IMG/VR virus record: IMGVR_UViG_3300042319_001471
Location: 113,640-177,639 of that record
Strand: one strand, 5' to 3'
DNA from: a virus
Length of the DNA stretch: 64,000 nt
Each line of letters begins with the position of its first letter. Within the stretch, counting starts at the first letter, position 1. This document shows, in pieces, positions 35,021 through 43,034 of the stretch. The notes beneath the pieces were generated by a model, which saw only the letters and a program-made list of their open reading frames with translations, did not search any database and was not told the origin of the DNA. Made by a program: the position numbers and the translations under genes.

Positions 35021-35231
35021 AAGTTACAAAAACAAATTAATCAAGATAATTGATGATGCGGGGGATTTCGTCTTCAATGATGATGGATATATTTATTATT
35101 TTCCCAAAGAATTAAACGGATACTTATCATCTCATCAATTACGATTCATAGCGGATGAGTTGGATAAACGTAACAAGCCTTGGGATGATAGCATTGCGGA
35201 ATATTTTGCAAACCATCCCAATAAAAACTAG
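35010..35231 (+). CDS. Small early protein
   Basis: 73 residues from ATG 35010 (MHIESYKNKLIKIIDDAGDFVF). Overlaps the previous gene by 11 bases. Ends NPNKN inside the promoter. Unknown. Confidence 0.66.
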   Translation: MHIESYKNKLIKIIDDAGDFVFNDDGYIYYFPKELNGYLSSHQLRFIADELDKRNKPWDDSIAEYFANHPNKN

Positions 35232-35245
35232 AATACAATCAAATT
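35222..35245 (+). promoter_or_regulatory. Early leaderless promoter
   Basis: TAAAAACTAG core, -10 TACAAT (35234-35239), six bases, ATG 35246. Confidence 0.78.
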
Positions 35246-35614
35246 ATGAAAACAATACTAATTATACTACTGACGATTAACCTTGGGTTCTCTCAAGAAT
35301 ATGGAATCGCTTCCCATTACTCAATTCGCACGAATGGGGGGACGCATACAGCAAGCGGAATCCCCCTGAGGGATGATTCATACACGATGGCACATAAGAC
35401 TCTGCCATTTGGCACGATTGCCAAGATTACCAACCTATCCAATGGTAAGGATGTGATGGTTCGCGTCACAAATCGCGGGCCATACATCCGGGGAAGGATC
35501 GTTGACCTTTCCCAAGCTGCTGCCAGTAAGCTTGGTTTCCTGAAAAAAGGGATTACCAAGGTGCGGGTGGATGTGATTAAGAGAGGGGATGGAAAAACAT
35601 ACTTTAAAAAATGA
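35246..35614 (+). CDS. RlpA-like double-psi barrel protein with signal peptide
   Basis: 122 residues. Residues 1-17 (MKTILIILLTINLGFSQ) are a clear Sec signal peptide. The mature part is a complete RlpA-like double-psi beta-barrel: YGIASHYS, THTASGIPL, MAHKTLPFGT, NGKDVMVRVTNRGPY and GRIVDLSQAAASKLG. RlpA proteins bind or cleave glycan strands in the cell wall. An exported version in the early region could remodel the wall rather than act as the lysis enzyme. Confidence 0.9.
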   Translation: MKTILIILLTINLGFSQEYGIASHYSIRTNGGTHTASGIPLRDDSYTMAHKTLPFGTIAKITNLSNGKDVMVRVTNRGPYIRGRIVDLSQAAASKLGFLKKGITKVRVDVIKRGDGKTYFKK

Positions 35615-35618
35615 AATT

Positions 35619-35987
35619 ATGATAAAATTAACTAAAATAAATATCAACCCCAACAGTGAGGCTACACAATCTTCCACCGTTGAGGAATACCGTATTGACC
35701 AAGAGCGTGGCACTTGGGGACAGTTTCACGAAGGAAAGAGTCCTCCCGTGGACTACTGGATCGTGGGAGAGCTTATCGGAGAAATCGAAGTCGGAAAGAT
35801 GATCATCATTGACCGTTGGAATCGCAATGGTGTGGTGAAGCGGGGAACCATGCACACATCGGAAGTGATGAAGCTGGAAGAGAACGAGGGAGTAACCTAT
35901 ATCACAACTGCAAACAGTCTGTATAAGATGGAGCAAGTGGAAGATGAGGAGATTTTGAATTATGAAATGGAAAATCCCAACATTTGA
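35619..35987 (+). CDS. Early beta-rich protein
   Basis: 122 residues from ATG 35619; an in-frame ATG at 35589 lies inside the previous gene. SEATQSSTVEEYRIDQERGTW and GEIEVGKMIIIDRWNRNGVVKRG suggest a small beta-barrel. Overlaps the next gene by 26 bases. Unknown. Confidence 0.7.
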   Translation: MIKLTKININPNSEATQSSTVEEYRIDQERGTWGQFHEGKSPPVDYWIVGELIGEIEVGKMIIIDRWNRNGVVKRGTMHTSEVMKLEENEGVTYITTANSLYKMEQVEDEEILNYEMENPNI

Positions 35988-36129
35988 AGATCACCCATCC
36001 GACATGGAGTGGGAACCGCCGAATTACAAGCCAGAGGACTACACTTGTTTTGATTGTCCCCACAAGGACACTTATGAATATGCTTGGGATTACTACAACA
36101 CGAATGGTGATTGCCTTGCAATGAAATAA
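35962..36129 (+). CDS. Small Cys-containing protein (55 residues)
   Basis: ATG 35962 to TAA 36127. MKWKIPTFEDHPSDMEWEP, then CFDCPHKDTYEYAWDY and a final Cys, which could hold a zinc. The stop is the first triplet of the next promoter core. Unknown. Confidence 0.65.
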   Translation: MKWKIPTFEDHPSDMEWEPPNYKPEDYTCFDCPHKDTYEYAWDYYNTNGDCLAMK

Positions 36130-36150
36130 AAACTAGACCACACTACATCC
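36127..36150 (+). promoter_or_regulatory. Early leaderless promoter
   Basis: TAAAAACTAG core, -10 CACACT (36139-36144), six bases, ATG 36151. Confidence 0.72.
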
Positions 36151-36819
36151 ATGCACGAAACGCTTAAAACAGACAATTGGCAATATATTTACGATAATTA
36201 CGAATCCACCTATCTTGATGGATTGCGCGGAAGATTTCTAATCCGTAACTGGAGAGTTGATGAAAATAGTCTTCATGATGGTCTAAATGACATGGCAAGA
36301 GCCTATCAGACTGCCCAACGACAAGATAAGGAATGGGATGAGCGGGTGTGGTTTCCGTTTCTGGAGGAGATCAAGGCAAGAGCGGTGAATAATAAGATTG
36401 TTCTTCATTGCAAACCAACCCATGAATACACGGGTGATCAGAACAAATGGTGGGCTTGGGATTATTCCAAGATGGATGATCGTTATGGGTGGGGATATTC
36501 TTTCAATTGGATTGAGGAACCCAAGGAAAAGATCAATCACGATTTGGGGCAAAAGCTTTATGAGTTGGATCGGTATCAAGAGAAATTCGGAAAGCGGGTA
36601 TTCATGCTTCAAAAGCTGCTTGAGAAGTATCTGCTGATATATATGTATCGAATTTACAATTACGAATGGCTTGTCAATAATCAATTTTCGGGTAAGCTGG
36701 TGAAAATCACCTTGAGGGGAGATGAATATTGGTATCATATTGTAATGAATAAACATAGGGTTCCCACATGGAAGAACTTCATCTGGCAATCAAATCAAAC
36801 GGAGGAAATTAATCTATGA
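36151..36819 (+). CDS. Early protein, Trp/Tyr-rich
   Basis: 222 residues, aromatic-rich (WWAWDYSKMDDRYGWGYSFNW). A long helix lies in the middle. Overlaps the next gene by four bases. Unknown. Confidence 0.68.
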   Translation: MHETLKTDNWQYIYDNYESTYLDGLRGRFLIRNWRVDENSLHDGLNDMARAYQTAQRQDKEWDERVWFPFLEEIKARAVNNKIVLHCKPTHEYTGDQNKWWAWDYSKMDDRYGWGYSFNWIEEPKEKINHDLGQKLYELDRYQEKFGKRVFMLQKLLEKYLLIYMYRIYNYEWLVNNQFSGKLVKITLRGDEYWYHIVMNKHRVPTWKNFIWQSNQTEEINL

Positions 36820-37508
36820 ACTACAAATTTTTAATGGATCAAGATGAGCTTGAAAGATTTATCGATTGGCTACCAGACTTGGAAGAGCATGAGATATACT
36901 ACTTGGCAGCGTTTACAAGAAAAAAATACTGTTCATCAGAACAACATCCTTGGATCAAAGCGGATAAAAACCACTTGAAACGCCTAACGACAACCAAGGA
37001 AAGAATGGTATCCAAGATCAAACAATTGGAATGCCCCATCGGTTCTTACACGATGAAAGGTAAAGGTGGGGAGGAATTCGTGGTGCCTCAAGAAAGTTTG
37101 GTATTATACTGTAGCCCAAATCCGCGAGACATGTTTAAAGCCACCATCCAAGGTGCGATTGATCTTATGAAAGTGGTGCAATGCCAAGGTAAGAACAGCA
37201 ATCCCCATCAGGAGATTCTATCCACCATCCAAAGGACTGCTTCCAAGAAAAGGGTTGTCACGTTTGATGTGGATGAGAAGAGCCAGAACGTTCTGGATCG
37301 CTTCACCGATGTCTGTGGCAAAGCTGTGGACGTTGTGGAGACGCGAGGTGGTTATCACTTCCTAGTCCATCCCAAGGAGATGCCAAAGAATGAGAAATGG
37401 TATCAGACTTTATCGGAGGTTTCAGACGTTACAGGTGACGCTTTACTTCCAATCCCCGGCACATTTCAGGGGGGCTGGGTCGTGAAGATGATCATCAACA
37501 ACCATTAA
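36816..37508 (+). CDS. Early protein with DxD and GGYHFLVH motifs
   Basis: 230 residues. The second half has VVTFDVDEK, TRGGYHFLVHP and LLPIPGTFQGG. A DxD followed by a His strand recalls the primase-polymerase fold, but the match is too weak to assign. Otherwise unknown. Confidence 0.68.
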   Translation: MNYKFLMDQDELERFIDWLPDLEEHEIYYLAAFTRKKYCSSEQHPWIKADKNHLKRLTTTKERMVSKIKQLECPIGSYTMKGKGGEEFVVPQESLVLYCSPNPRDMFKATIQGAIDLMKVVQCQGKNSNPHQEILSTIQRTASKKRVVTFDVDEKSQNVLDRFTDVCGKAVDVVETRGGYHFLVHPKEMPKNEKWYQTLSEVSDVTGDALLPIPGTFQGGWVVKMIINNH

Positions 37509-37512
37509 AATT

Positions 37513-37881
37513 ATGGAAAACGCTAAAGTAGAACTAGAATTCAAATCAATAAACGATGAGGTTTGTTGGAGGATAAAATCCTGCAAATATCATGAATCAG
37601 ATTATGGTTGTGAATACGATGCAGATACATCAAGTATGTGGATCAGAAAAAATAATCAACCAATATGTTGTAATTGTTTGAGTGATGATATATATGAAGA
37701 AACCGAAGGGATTGATTGGGGGGGTTACGTATGTCTGTCATGTAATCATTCCTGCTTTGATAAGGGATATTGTTGGTTCGACTTTATTGAAGAATTGGGA
37801 TATGATAAAATTTTAACTTTGACAGAATTTGAACTAAAGCCGAACTATAATTATCAGGAAATAGAATTAATTGAAAACTAG
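37513..37881 (+). CDS. Cys-rich early protein, probable zinc binder
   Basis: 122 residues with CCNCL and CLSCNHSC pairs, plus earlier Cys residues, which suggests one or two zinc sites. Ends in the promoter (LIEN stop). Unknown. Confidence 0.68.
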   Translation: MENAKVELEFKSINDEVCWRIKSCKYHESDYGCEYDADTSSMWIRKNNQPICCNCLSDDIYEETEGIDWGGYVCLSCNHSCFDKGYCWFDFIEELGYDKILTLTEFELKPNYNYQEIELIEN

Positions 37882-37895
37882 AATACACTGATCAC
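37871..37895 (+). promoter_or_regulatory. Early leaderless promoter (variant TTGAAAACTAG)
   Basis: -10 TACACT (37884-37889), six bases, ATG 37896 of a degenerate gene. Confidence 0.65.
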
Positions 37896-38113
37896 ATGAA
37901 AATTGAAATCACAACGGAGGAGAAACTAAAAATTCTCAAATTCTCCACAAAAATCAGGCAAAAAAATATGAACACGGAGAAGTTGATCCCGTCCACTCTT
38001 CAAAGGAATCCAAAGATTTTATCAAAAAATTTCTGAAGAGTCGCGGGATTGGAAGACGGAATAATCTAATGGATAAAATACGCACGTATTTGGACTTTGA
38101 CGATTCGGAATGA
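37896..38113 (+). pseudogene. Degenerate duplicate of the 38369 cupin-like gene
   Basis: The first 19 codons are nearly the same as those at 38369 (MKIEITTEEK...KFSTKI), including the promoter spacing. A net two-base gain then shifts the frame. A second frame continues YEHGEVDPVHSSKESKDFIKKFLKSRGI, homologous to the intact gene, before it diverges and ends at 38113. It lacks the whole sheet domain. Confidence 0.8.
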
Positions 38114-38117
38114 AATT

Positions 38118-38354
38118 ATGGAAAAATTAGTATTAAGATATCACTGGTGCGTCCCCTACGAAGCTGATGGGGATGAGACTATACCGTTTGAATATGAATC
38201 AAAAGAACAGGCTTTTGTGGATTTCCATGAGCTAAGAGAAGGCTCAATATGGGAATTTGAATTTTTAGGTGAGAACTTCAACCCGTCTGATACAGCTAAT
38301 GTTGAATTTCTCACCTTGGAAGAATGGTTTGAAAGATACAAGCTTAAAAACTAG
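38118..38354 (+). CDS. Small acidic early protein
   Basis: 78 residues from ATG 38118. YHWCVPYEADGDETIPFEYESKEQAFVDFHELR suggests a short alpha-beta fold. Ends KLKN within the next promoter. Unknown. Confidence 0.68.
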   Translation: MEKLVLRYHWCVPYEADGDETIPFEYESKEQAFVDFHELREGSIWEFEFLGENFNPSDTANVEFLTLEEWFERYKLKN

Positions 38355-38368
38355 AATACACTGATCCC
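38344..38368 (+). promoter_or_regulatory. Early leaderless promoter
   Basis: TTAAAAACTAG core, -10 TACACT (38357-38362), six bases, ATG 38369. Confidence 0.78.
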
Positions 38369-38836
38369 ATGAAAATTGAAATCACAACGGAGGAGAAACA
38401 AGAAATTCTCAAATTCTCCACAAAAATCGGAAAAAAATTTGAAGATGGGGAAGTTTATCCCATCCATTCTTCAAAGGAATCCAAAGATTTTGTCCGTGGA
38501 TTTCTAAAGAGTCGTGGAATCGAAAAGCCAAGGGTTTATGAACAAGGAATCTATACTTTTGGTGATGTGGGAATGCACACTGACAGTCTCTCTCCAAAAT
38601 CGGCAATGACAATGTGTTTGTTGATTTCTGGTAGCGGTACATTGTTCGCTTGGGATGGTAAAAAGGTAAATGAATGTCGTATCAACAAAGGAGAGGGTGT
38701 CATTTTTGATTTCAATCTTCCCCACTCATTTGAAGCCGATAAAACGTGCCAAGCATTTCTAGTGGATGTTCCCAAAAAATATAAGAAAAATTTACAAAAT
38801 GGACAATATGAAACTCCCCGATCCAGAACAATTTAA
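38369..38836 (+). CDS. Cupin-like (double-stranded beta-helix) protein
   Basis: 155 residues. The core GMHTDSLSPKSAMTMCLLISGSGTLFAWDGKKVNE...GEGVIFDFNLPHSFEA has the Gly/Pro turns of a cupin and candidate metal ligands (HTD and a later His). It could be a small oxygenase or a sugar- or metabolite-binding protein. Overlaps the RNA ligase start by 38 bases. A broken copy lies upstream. Confidence 0.75.
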   Translation: MKIEITTEEKQEILKFSTKIGKKFEDGEVYPIHSSKESKDFVRGFLKSRGIEKPRVYEQGIYTFGDVGMHTDSLSPKSAMTMCLLISGSGTLFAWDGKKVNECRINKGEGVIFDFNLPHSFEADKTCQAFLVDVPKKYKKNLQNGQYETPRSRTI

Positions 38837-39887
38837 CTTCAAAGATGTCACCATTGCTGGGGATGAATGCCTATTGATCACTCCCGATTCAATAAAATGC
38901 AAGTGGGTTGAAGACACTCTCAAGTTCCGATCCATGATCATTCGTAAATCAGATCATCACATAATTTCCAGATCGTTCCCAAAATTCTTCAATTACTCTG
39001 AACAACCAGATTTGGATAAATTCCCTCTGGATGAGAGATTTGTAGCCTATGAGAAGTTGGATGGTTCCCTTGGAATTTTTGATTCATATAGAGGAGAACT
39101 TTTGGCTAGAACGAGGGGGACTTCCAATTTACGTCAATTGGAGAATGGACACGAATTAGATTTTCTATTGGAAAAATATGAGAAATTCTTTGATTATGTG
39201 ATGGATGATCCTGATTATACGTTCCTTTGCGAATGGCAGACAAATAGTAACATAATTGTGGTTGGAGGGTTTCCAGAACCAAAATTATCTTTGATTGGTA
39301 TCATCCATAAGGAAACGGGTCTTATGTTTTCTCAGGAGCATTTGGATGATCTGGCAAAAGATTTAGATATTCCAAGACCAGATAAATATCATTACGAATC
39401 AATTCAGGAATGTGTCCAAGATGTGGAGATGTGGCGGGGAAAGGAAGGAGTGGTTTTATATTCTGAGAGTGGGAAAATGCGTAAGCTGAAAGGTGAATGG
39501 TATCTGAGCCTTCATAAAATTTTTACGGGAATGCGTTCCCTTTCAAATATTTTGGATTTTTTCCTATCATCCCCAAGATTTATAGAATATGGAGATTTTT
39601 ATAATTACACCGTTCAACACGTTGATTTTGAATTGGCAGAGAAAATCAAAGATGAAATGATGCAAATCACCGAAGCATACGGCAAATTTGTCCATTCGGT
39701 CAACACCATTGAACGTGCCATGGGATACATCTCCAAGCTGGACTCCCGTAAGAAGCAAGCAATGGCTATTCAGGAGCATTGGGACGGATTCATGATTCCG
39801 CTTGGATTTGCGATGCTTGACAACAAGGAATTGGATGATAAGCTGGTGAAGAAATCAATGGAGAAACTTTTAGGATTATGTGGTTAG
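38799..39887 (+). CDS. RNA ligase (T4 Rnl1-like)
   Basis: 362 residues from ATG 38799; ATG 38808 is also possible. Nucleotidyl-transfer motif I YEKLDGS with Lys86, then LARTRGT, CEWQTNSNIIVV, EGVVLYS and MRKLKGEWY are the ligase core motifs. The C-terminus is helical. T4 Rnl1 repairs tRNA cut by host anticodon nucleases. The kinase-like protein at 32008 could supply 5'-phosphate ends. Confidence 0.9.
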   Translation: MDNMKLPDPEQFNFKDVTIAGDECLLITPDSIKCKWVEDTLKFRSMIIRKSDHHIISRSFPKFFNYSEQPDLDKFPLDERFVAYEKLDGSLGIFDSYRGELLARTRGTSNLRQLENGHELDFLLEKYEKFFDYVMDDPDYTFLCEWQTNSNIIVVGGFPEPKLSLIGIIHKETGLMFSQEHLDDLAKDLDIPRPDKYHYESIQECVQDVEMWRGKEGVVLYSESGKMRKLKGEWYLSLHKIFTGMRSLSNILDFFLSSPRFIEYGDFYNYTVQHVDFELAEKIKDEMMQITEAYGKFVHSVNTIERAMGYISKLDSRKKQAMAIQEHWDGFMIPLGFAMLDNKELDDKLVKKSMEKLLGLCG

Positions 39888-40225
39888 AAGCAGAAGAAAT
39901 TGAAAAATTCATGACCCAAGAAGCTGATCTTTTGAAAGAATATGATAAAAGAAATGAATCATATTTCTTCATAAAGGTTGCAATCTGTCACTGGCATGAT
40001 AAAAATGGACTACACATGCGAAAGGATATTCGGGTTCTCTCCAGAAAAAGTGGAAAATCTTGGGTGGACTGGTTTGATGAAGATTGTTCGAATTCTGGTG
40101 CTGATACGGTATTTAAGAATTTTGAGAATTTGGAAGAAGGAACCTACAAGGTGAGAATGCGAACATTCAAAGATTGGGAGACTGGTTATGTGGATGATTG
40201 GGTATATGAAACGGAAAAATTATGA
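39878..40225 (+). CDS. Early protein, beta-rich
   Basis: 115 residues. Overlaps the ligase end by ten bases and the next gene by four. VRMRTFKDWETGYVDDWVYE at the end. Unknown. Confidence 0.68.
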   Translation: MWLEAEEIEKFMTQEADLLKEYDKRNESYFFIKVAICHWHDKNGLHMRKDIRVLSRKSGKSWVDWFDEDCSNSGADTVFKNFENLEEGTYKVRMRTFKDWETGYVDDWVYETEKL

Positions 40226-40509
40226 ACTTGGAACAATTACTAAAAACAACACCTGAGACGCTTGCGGTTGAGCAACACGATGCTCTAAAGGCACATGTCA
40301 TCAATGTACTGGAATCAACCCTTAAAGCGGTGAAGGATGAGTATTACAGCGCAATCCAAGAATTAACAATTGATTCTCCTGCGGGAGATGGATATGGTTG
40401 TGACAATAATTTCATCAATTTTGGGTATGAAGATAATAAACCTCTTGATATTTGCGAAGTCATGGAACGGTTGATTGAATTGAAAAAGATTGCAAAGAAG
40501 AAAAAATGA
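40222..40509 (+). CDS. Early helical protein
   Basis: 95 residues; helical first half (LLKTTPETLAVEQHDALKAHVINVL), basic C-terminus KKIAKKKK. ATGA overlap with both neighbours. Unknown. Confidence 0.67.
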   Translation: MNLEQLLKTTPETLAVEQHDALKAHVINVLESTLKAVKDEYYSAIQELTIDSPAGDGYGCDNNFINFGYEDNKPLDICEVMERLIELKKIAKKKK

Positions 40510-40799
40510 AAAAGAAAATTGAAACAAATACAACAATCAACGTCAAGATCGGGGATTACGAATTCAATCTAACCAAAGAGGAAGCGGAGGAATTGTATAA
40601 TTCCCTGAAAAATTCTCTTGGAAAGAACGATTTGACAAAATGGCCCTCCCCTATAAAGGATTACGAAGACCTTAATAAACAATACAAGGAATGGAATCCC
40701 GTTCCATATCCAAACCCATACGATATCTGGTGTGAAAAAAAACCACACGAATTCTGGGCTAAAAATACCACACATTCTCCATACGACCTGAACCCTTAA
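40506..40799 (+). CDS. Early protein, charged
   Basis: 97 residues. Starts KKKIETNTTINVKIGDYEFNLTKEEAEELYNSL, a short sheet plus helix typical of small phage regulators, then a Pro/Trp-rich tail. Unknown. Confidence 0.67.
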   Translation: MKKKIETNTTINVKIGDYEFNLTKEEAEELYNSLKNSLGKNDLTKWPSPIKDYEDLNKQYKEWNPVPYPNPYDIWCEKKPHEFWAKNTTHSPYDLNP

Positions 40800-40803
40800 A
40801 ATC

Positions 40804-41040
40804 ATGAAAAAGAAATTCACATTAGCTACGAGTTCCCAATGCGGACCTTGCTACACCCTCAAAGCCCGAATCGAAAAGGAAAAGCTTGAGGTGGAGATTA
40901 AAGACTACACAAATCCCGAAAATATCGAATGGTTTAAGAAACATGGTATTCGTGCCGTTCCTCGTCTGGTGATTGAGGATGGGGATAACGTGGAGATCAT
41001 TCAGGGCATGGACGACATCATCGAAGCATTGAAAAAATGA
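40804..41040 (+). CDS. Thioredoxin/glutaredoxin-like protein
   Basis: 78 residues. The redox motif CGPC is at residues 13-16, with the cis-Pro phrase IRAVPRLVIEDGD and a C-terminal helix. T4-like phages carry NrdC-type thioredoxins that serve ribonucleotide reductase. Complete and probably active. Confidence 0.9.
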   Translation: MKKKFTLATSSQCGPCYTLKARIEKEKLEVEIKDYTNPENIEWFKKHGIRAVPRLVIEDGDNVEIIQGMDDIIEALKK

Positions 41041-41258
41041 AAGCAGTATTAAAAAAGGCGACTTGGGGTGATTCTTTTCGTGAAAAGAGAAAGAGTTATG
41101 AATTTAATTTTTATGGAAAAAATGAGGAGGGAACTCTGAATATCGATTCCAATAGATTCTTACATGATCCAAACGAATCGGCAGATAATTACGATTTTGA
41201 GATTGAGATAAAAATCAAGGCTATTAGAAAACAGTCTAATGAAACAACCTTACAATGA
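41037..41258 (+). CDS. Small early protein
   Basis: 73 residues, in ATGA overlap on both sides. Starts KAVLKKATWGDSFREKRK. Unknown. Confidence 0.64.
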   Translation: MKAVLKKATWGDSFREKRKSYEFNFYGKNEEGTLNIDSNRFLHDPNESADNYDFEIEIKIKAIRKQSNETTLQ

Positions 41259-41473
41259 AACAACAACCATCTCAAATAGAAGCCCAATGGGAAGTCGCTC
41301 TTCATTGCAAATGTCCCAAGTGTGAAAAATTTGTCAATCTATTGGAAGCGACTGATTTTTGGGATGGTCGGGGGTGGCTGGACATTCCTGAACATGGCAC
41401 GGAACGAAGCAACAATCTGGAAGTCAATTGTCCAGACTGTGACCACGCTTTTGAAGTGTGTTGCGTGTGGTAA
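41255..41473 (+). CDS. Small zinc-ribbon-like protein
   Basis: 72 residues. CKCPKCEKF and CPDCDHAFEVCC make two CxxC knuckles. Likely zinc-binding; role unknown. Confidence 0.72.
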   Translation: MKQQPSQIEAQWEVALHCKCPKCEKFVNLLEATDFWDGRGWLDIPEHGTERSNNLEVNCPDCDHAFEVCCVW

Positions 41474-41477
41474 GCTT

Positions 41478-41502
41478 TTAAAAACTAGAATATAATATGG
41501 AT
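41478..41502 (+). promoter_or_regulatory. Early leaderless promoter
   Basis: TTAAAAACTAG core, perfect -10 TATAAT (41491-41496), six bases, ATG 41503. Confidence 0.82.
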
Positions 41503-41679
41503 ATGACAAACGAAGAATTGAGAGAGACTGCGATGAAAGCACTTTGGAATGCTCAACAAAACGGAGACACTGAAGCTGCCCATGGTTACGCTGATAGCGC
41601 ATTATGTGATCTATTGGTTGGGTTGGGCTATGCCGATGTTGTGACAGAATTTGACAAAGTTGAAAAATGGTATGCCTGA
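41503..41679 (+). CDS. Small early protein
   Basis: 58 residues, start set by the promoter spacing (MTNEELRETAMKALWNAQQ). Helical. Followed by the structured RNA. Unknown. Confidence 0.66.
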   Translation: MTNEELRETAMKALWNAQQNGDTEAAHGYADSALCDLLVGLGYADVVTEFDKVEKWYA

Positions 41680-41680
41680 A

Positions 41681-41692
41681 TAATTTTCCAAT
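41681..41692 (+). promoter_or_regulatory. Candidate promoter of the structured RNA
   Basis: TAATTT, six bases TCCAAT, then G at 41693, the first base of the terminal helix. The same 12-base box (AATTTTCCAATG) precedes the RNA at 56227. Confidence 0.45.
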
Positions 41693-41884
41693 GATCGCTT
41701 CGGCAGCATCACAACATTGCCAGAACCTCCCTCTACCATTAATTTGGTAAGGAGACTGGCGGGATCGAGAAATGGAGCCTTCGGGTGTTCGGAAAAAGTC
41801 AGCAATGACAGGCATAAATTCCATAATCCTCAAACTCGGATGCTGAAAAGTTGGCGCGACAACGTGCCGAAGTGATCACCTTTT
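41693..41884 (+). ncRNA. Structured RNA candidate A
   Basis: No reading frame fills this gap. The ends pair: GATCGCTTCGG (41693-41703) with CCGAAGTGATC (41867-41877), 11 bp with one G-T. Inside, CAGCATC (41704) pairs with GATGCTG (41840). GCCAG and CTGGC enclose a hairpin with CTCC/GGAG and TACC/GGTA stems, and GTTG/CAAC forms another. ACC and a T-run follow. It could be a free RNA or a structured leader of the phosphoesterase gene seven bases later. No Rfam family recognised. Confidence 0.6.
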
Positions 41885-41890
41885 AAAAAC

Positions 41891-42538
41891 ATGATTAAGA
41901 TTAAGAAACAACGCAAGGACTATAAGGAAATTCTCCTGATGGGTGACAGCCATTTCGGGCATGGAAAAGATTTCCTATATGTCCCAAGGGGATTTTCAAA
42001 TCCAGAGGATCATAATAATTGGATACAGGAACAGATTGATGGCATCCATCCCGATAGCTTGCTCGTTCATTTTGGAGATGTCGGTCTGTCATGTGGTCCT
42101 GAAAGGATTCAGGAATTCATGATGACATTCCCATGTGAAACCCTCATGATTTTTGGGAATCATAATAGTGGTGTGCAACAACTCTATCAAAAACAATTAC
42201 CAAAGGGATTTGAGAATTGCCAATTGTATCCCATGAAGATCACTCCCAACATCACTCTGATGGGATACGAATTTCTTCTGGATATTGATCGGGAACGATT
42301 CTATTGCCGACACATGGCTCCCTTGATCTGGCCGGATCAAAACAAGGGTAGAGATGCCCTTATTGGACATTCCCATGGCAATCTCCAGCAAGCCAATCCT
42401 GATGGGAATGGTTTTGGCAAGATGCTTGATGTGGGGGTGGAGAATGCCAAGAGATACAACGGAACCGCTTTCTTCAAGCTGGAGGAAGTCGTGGAAATCA
42501 TGGCTAAGAAGGAAACATCAAAATTTGATCATCACTGA
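41891..42538 (+). CDS. Metallophosphoesterase
   Basis: 215 residues. MGDSHFGHG, HFGDVGLS, IFGNHNSG and IGHSHGN are calcineurin-like motifs. The start follows TTTTAAAAAC directly, with no CTAGAATACAAT part, so expression must come from further upstream, perhaps through structured RNA A. Confidence 0.86.
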   Translation: MIKIKKQRKDYKEILLMGDSHFGHGKDFLYVPRGFSNPEDHNNWIQEQIDGIHPDSLLVHFGDVGLSCGPERIQEFMMTFPCETLMIFGNHNSGVQQLYQKQLPKGFENCQLYPMKITPNITLMGYEFLLDIDRERFYCRHMAPLIWPDQNKGRDALIGHSHGNLQQANPDGNGFGKMLDVGVENAKRYNGTAFFKLEEVVEIMAKKETSKFDHH

Positions 42539-42539
42539 T

Positions 42540-42734
42540 ATGCAAGAATTAATTGAAAAGGTTGAAAAAACTAAAAAATGGATGAACACTGCATTCCACA
42601 AGTTGAATACTTTCGATACCGAACTTGACATTGAGGAATGTGGTGCTAATCTTGAGAAGCTTGAGAAACGGATAGCCAATCTCCGAAAGGAATGGGAAAT
42701 TGAATATTCGTATCTCCAAAACGAAAAACAATAA
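42540..42734 (+). CDS. Small coiled-coil protein
   Basis: 64 residues from ATG 42540. Heptad-like Leu/Ile/Lys/Glu pattern through most of the length. Unknown. Confidence 0.66.
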   Translation: MQELIEKVEKTKKWMNTAFHKLNTFDTELDIEECGANLEKLEKRIANLRKEWEIEYSYLQNEKQ

Positions 42735-42740
42735 AAACAT

Positions 42741-42986
42741 ATGAAGAAAACAAATGATACACGAACAATGCGTAGAGATAGAAAATGGCTTAGAAGTCCA
42801 GACCAAAGGAAACGTACCAAACTTTTTACGGTAAACATGATCCAGCGTAAGGACGGTTCCTTTCATATTTTGGGAGGTGGAGCCACGGCTGTAATTAAAA
42901 CCAATTCCCGACATGCCATGGAAGTGCCTATCAATGTCCGTGATATGGCAACGGAGATGCGGATGAACGGTGTGACATCGTTCTAA
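42741..42986 (+). CDS. Small basic protein
   Basis: 81 residues. Arg/Lys-rich N-terminal half (RTMRRDRKWLRSPDQRKRTK) suggests nucleic-acid binding. Ends before a strong terminator. Unknown. Confidence 0.67.
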   Translation: MKKTNDTRTMRRDRKWLRSPDQRKRTKLFTVNMIQRKDGSFHILGGGATAVIKTNSRHAMEVPINVRDMATEMRMNGVTSF

Positions 42987-42992
42987 GACATG

Positions 42993-43034
42993 ATACCCCA
43001 TCCCGTTTGTTTGTCGGGATGGGGTATTCTCTTT
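42993..43034 (+). terminator. Rho-independent terminator
   Basis: ATACCCCATCCCG (42993-43005) and CGGGATGGGGTAT (43015-43027) form a perfect 13-bp stem with a nine-base loop, then TCTCTTT. The strongest hairpin seen in the window. Confidence 0.9.

Noticed and set aside
36816-37508. Primase-polymerase assignment
   Set aside because: DxD and a His strand alone are too weak; the remaining catalytic residues are not clear.
41861-41878. T-arm of a tRNA at the end of structured RNA A
   Set aside because: The candidate strands pair better in the long end helix (CCGAAGTGATC), and the loop lacks a TTC-type sequence.
42354-42540. Longer start for the coiled-coil gene at 42540
   Set aside because: The upstream extension lies wholly inside the phosphoesterase gene in another frame; ATG 42540 sits just after its stop.
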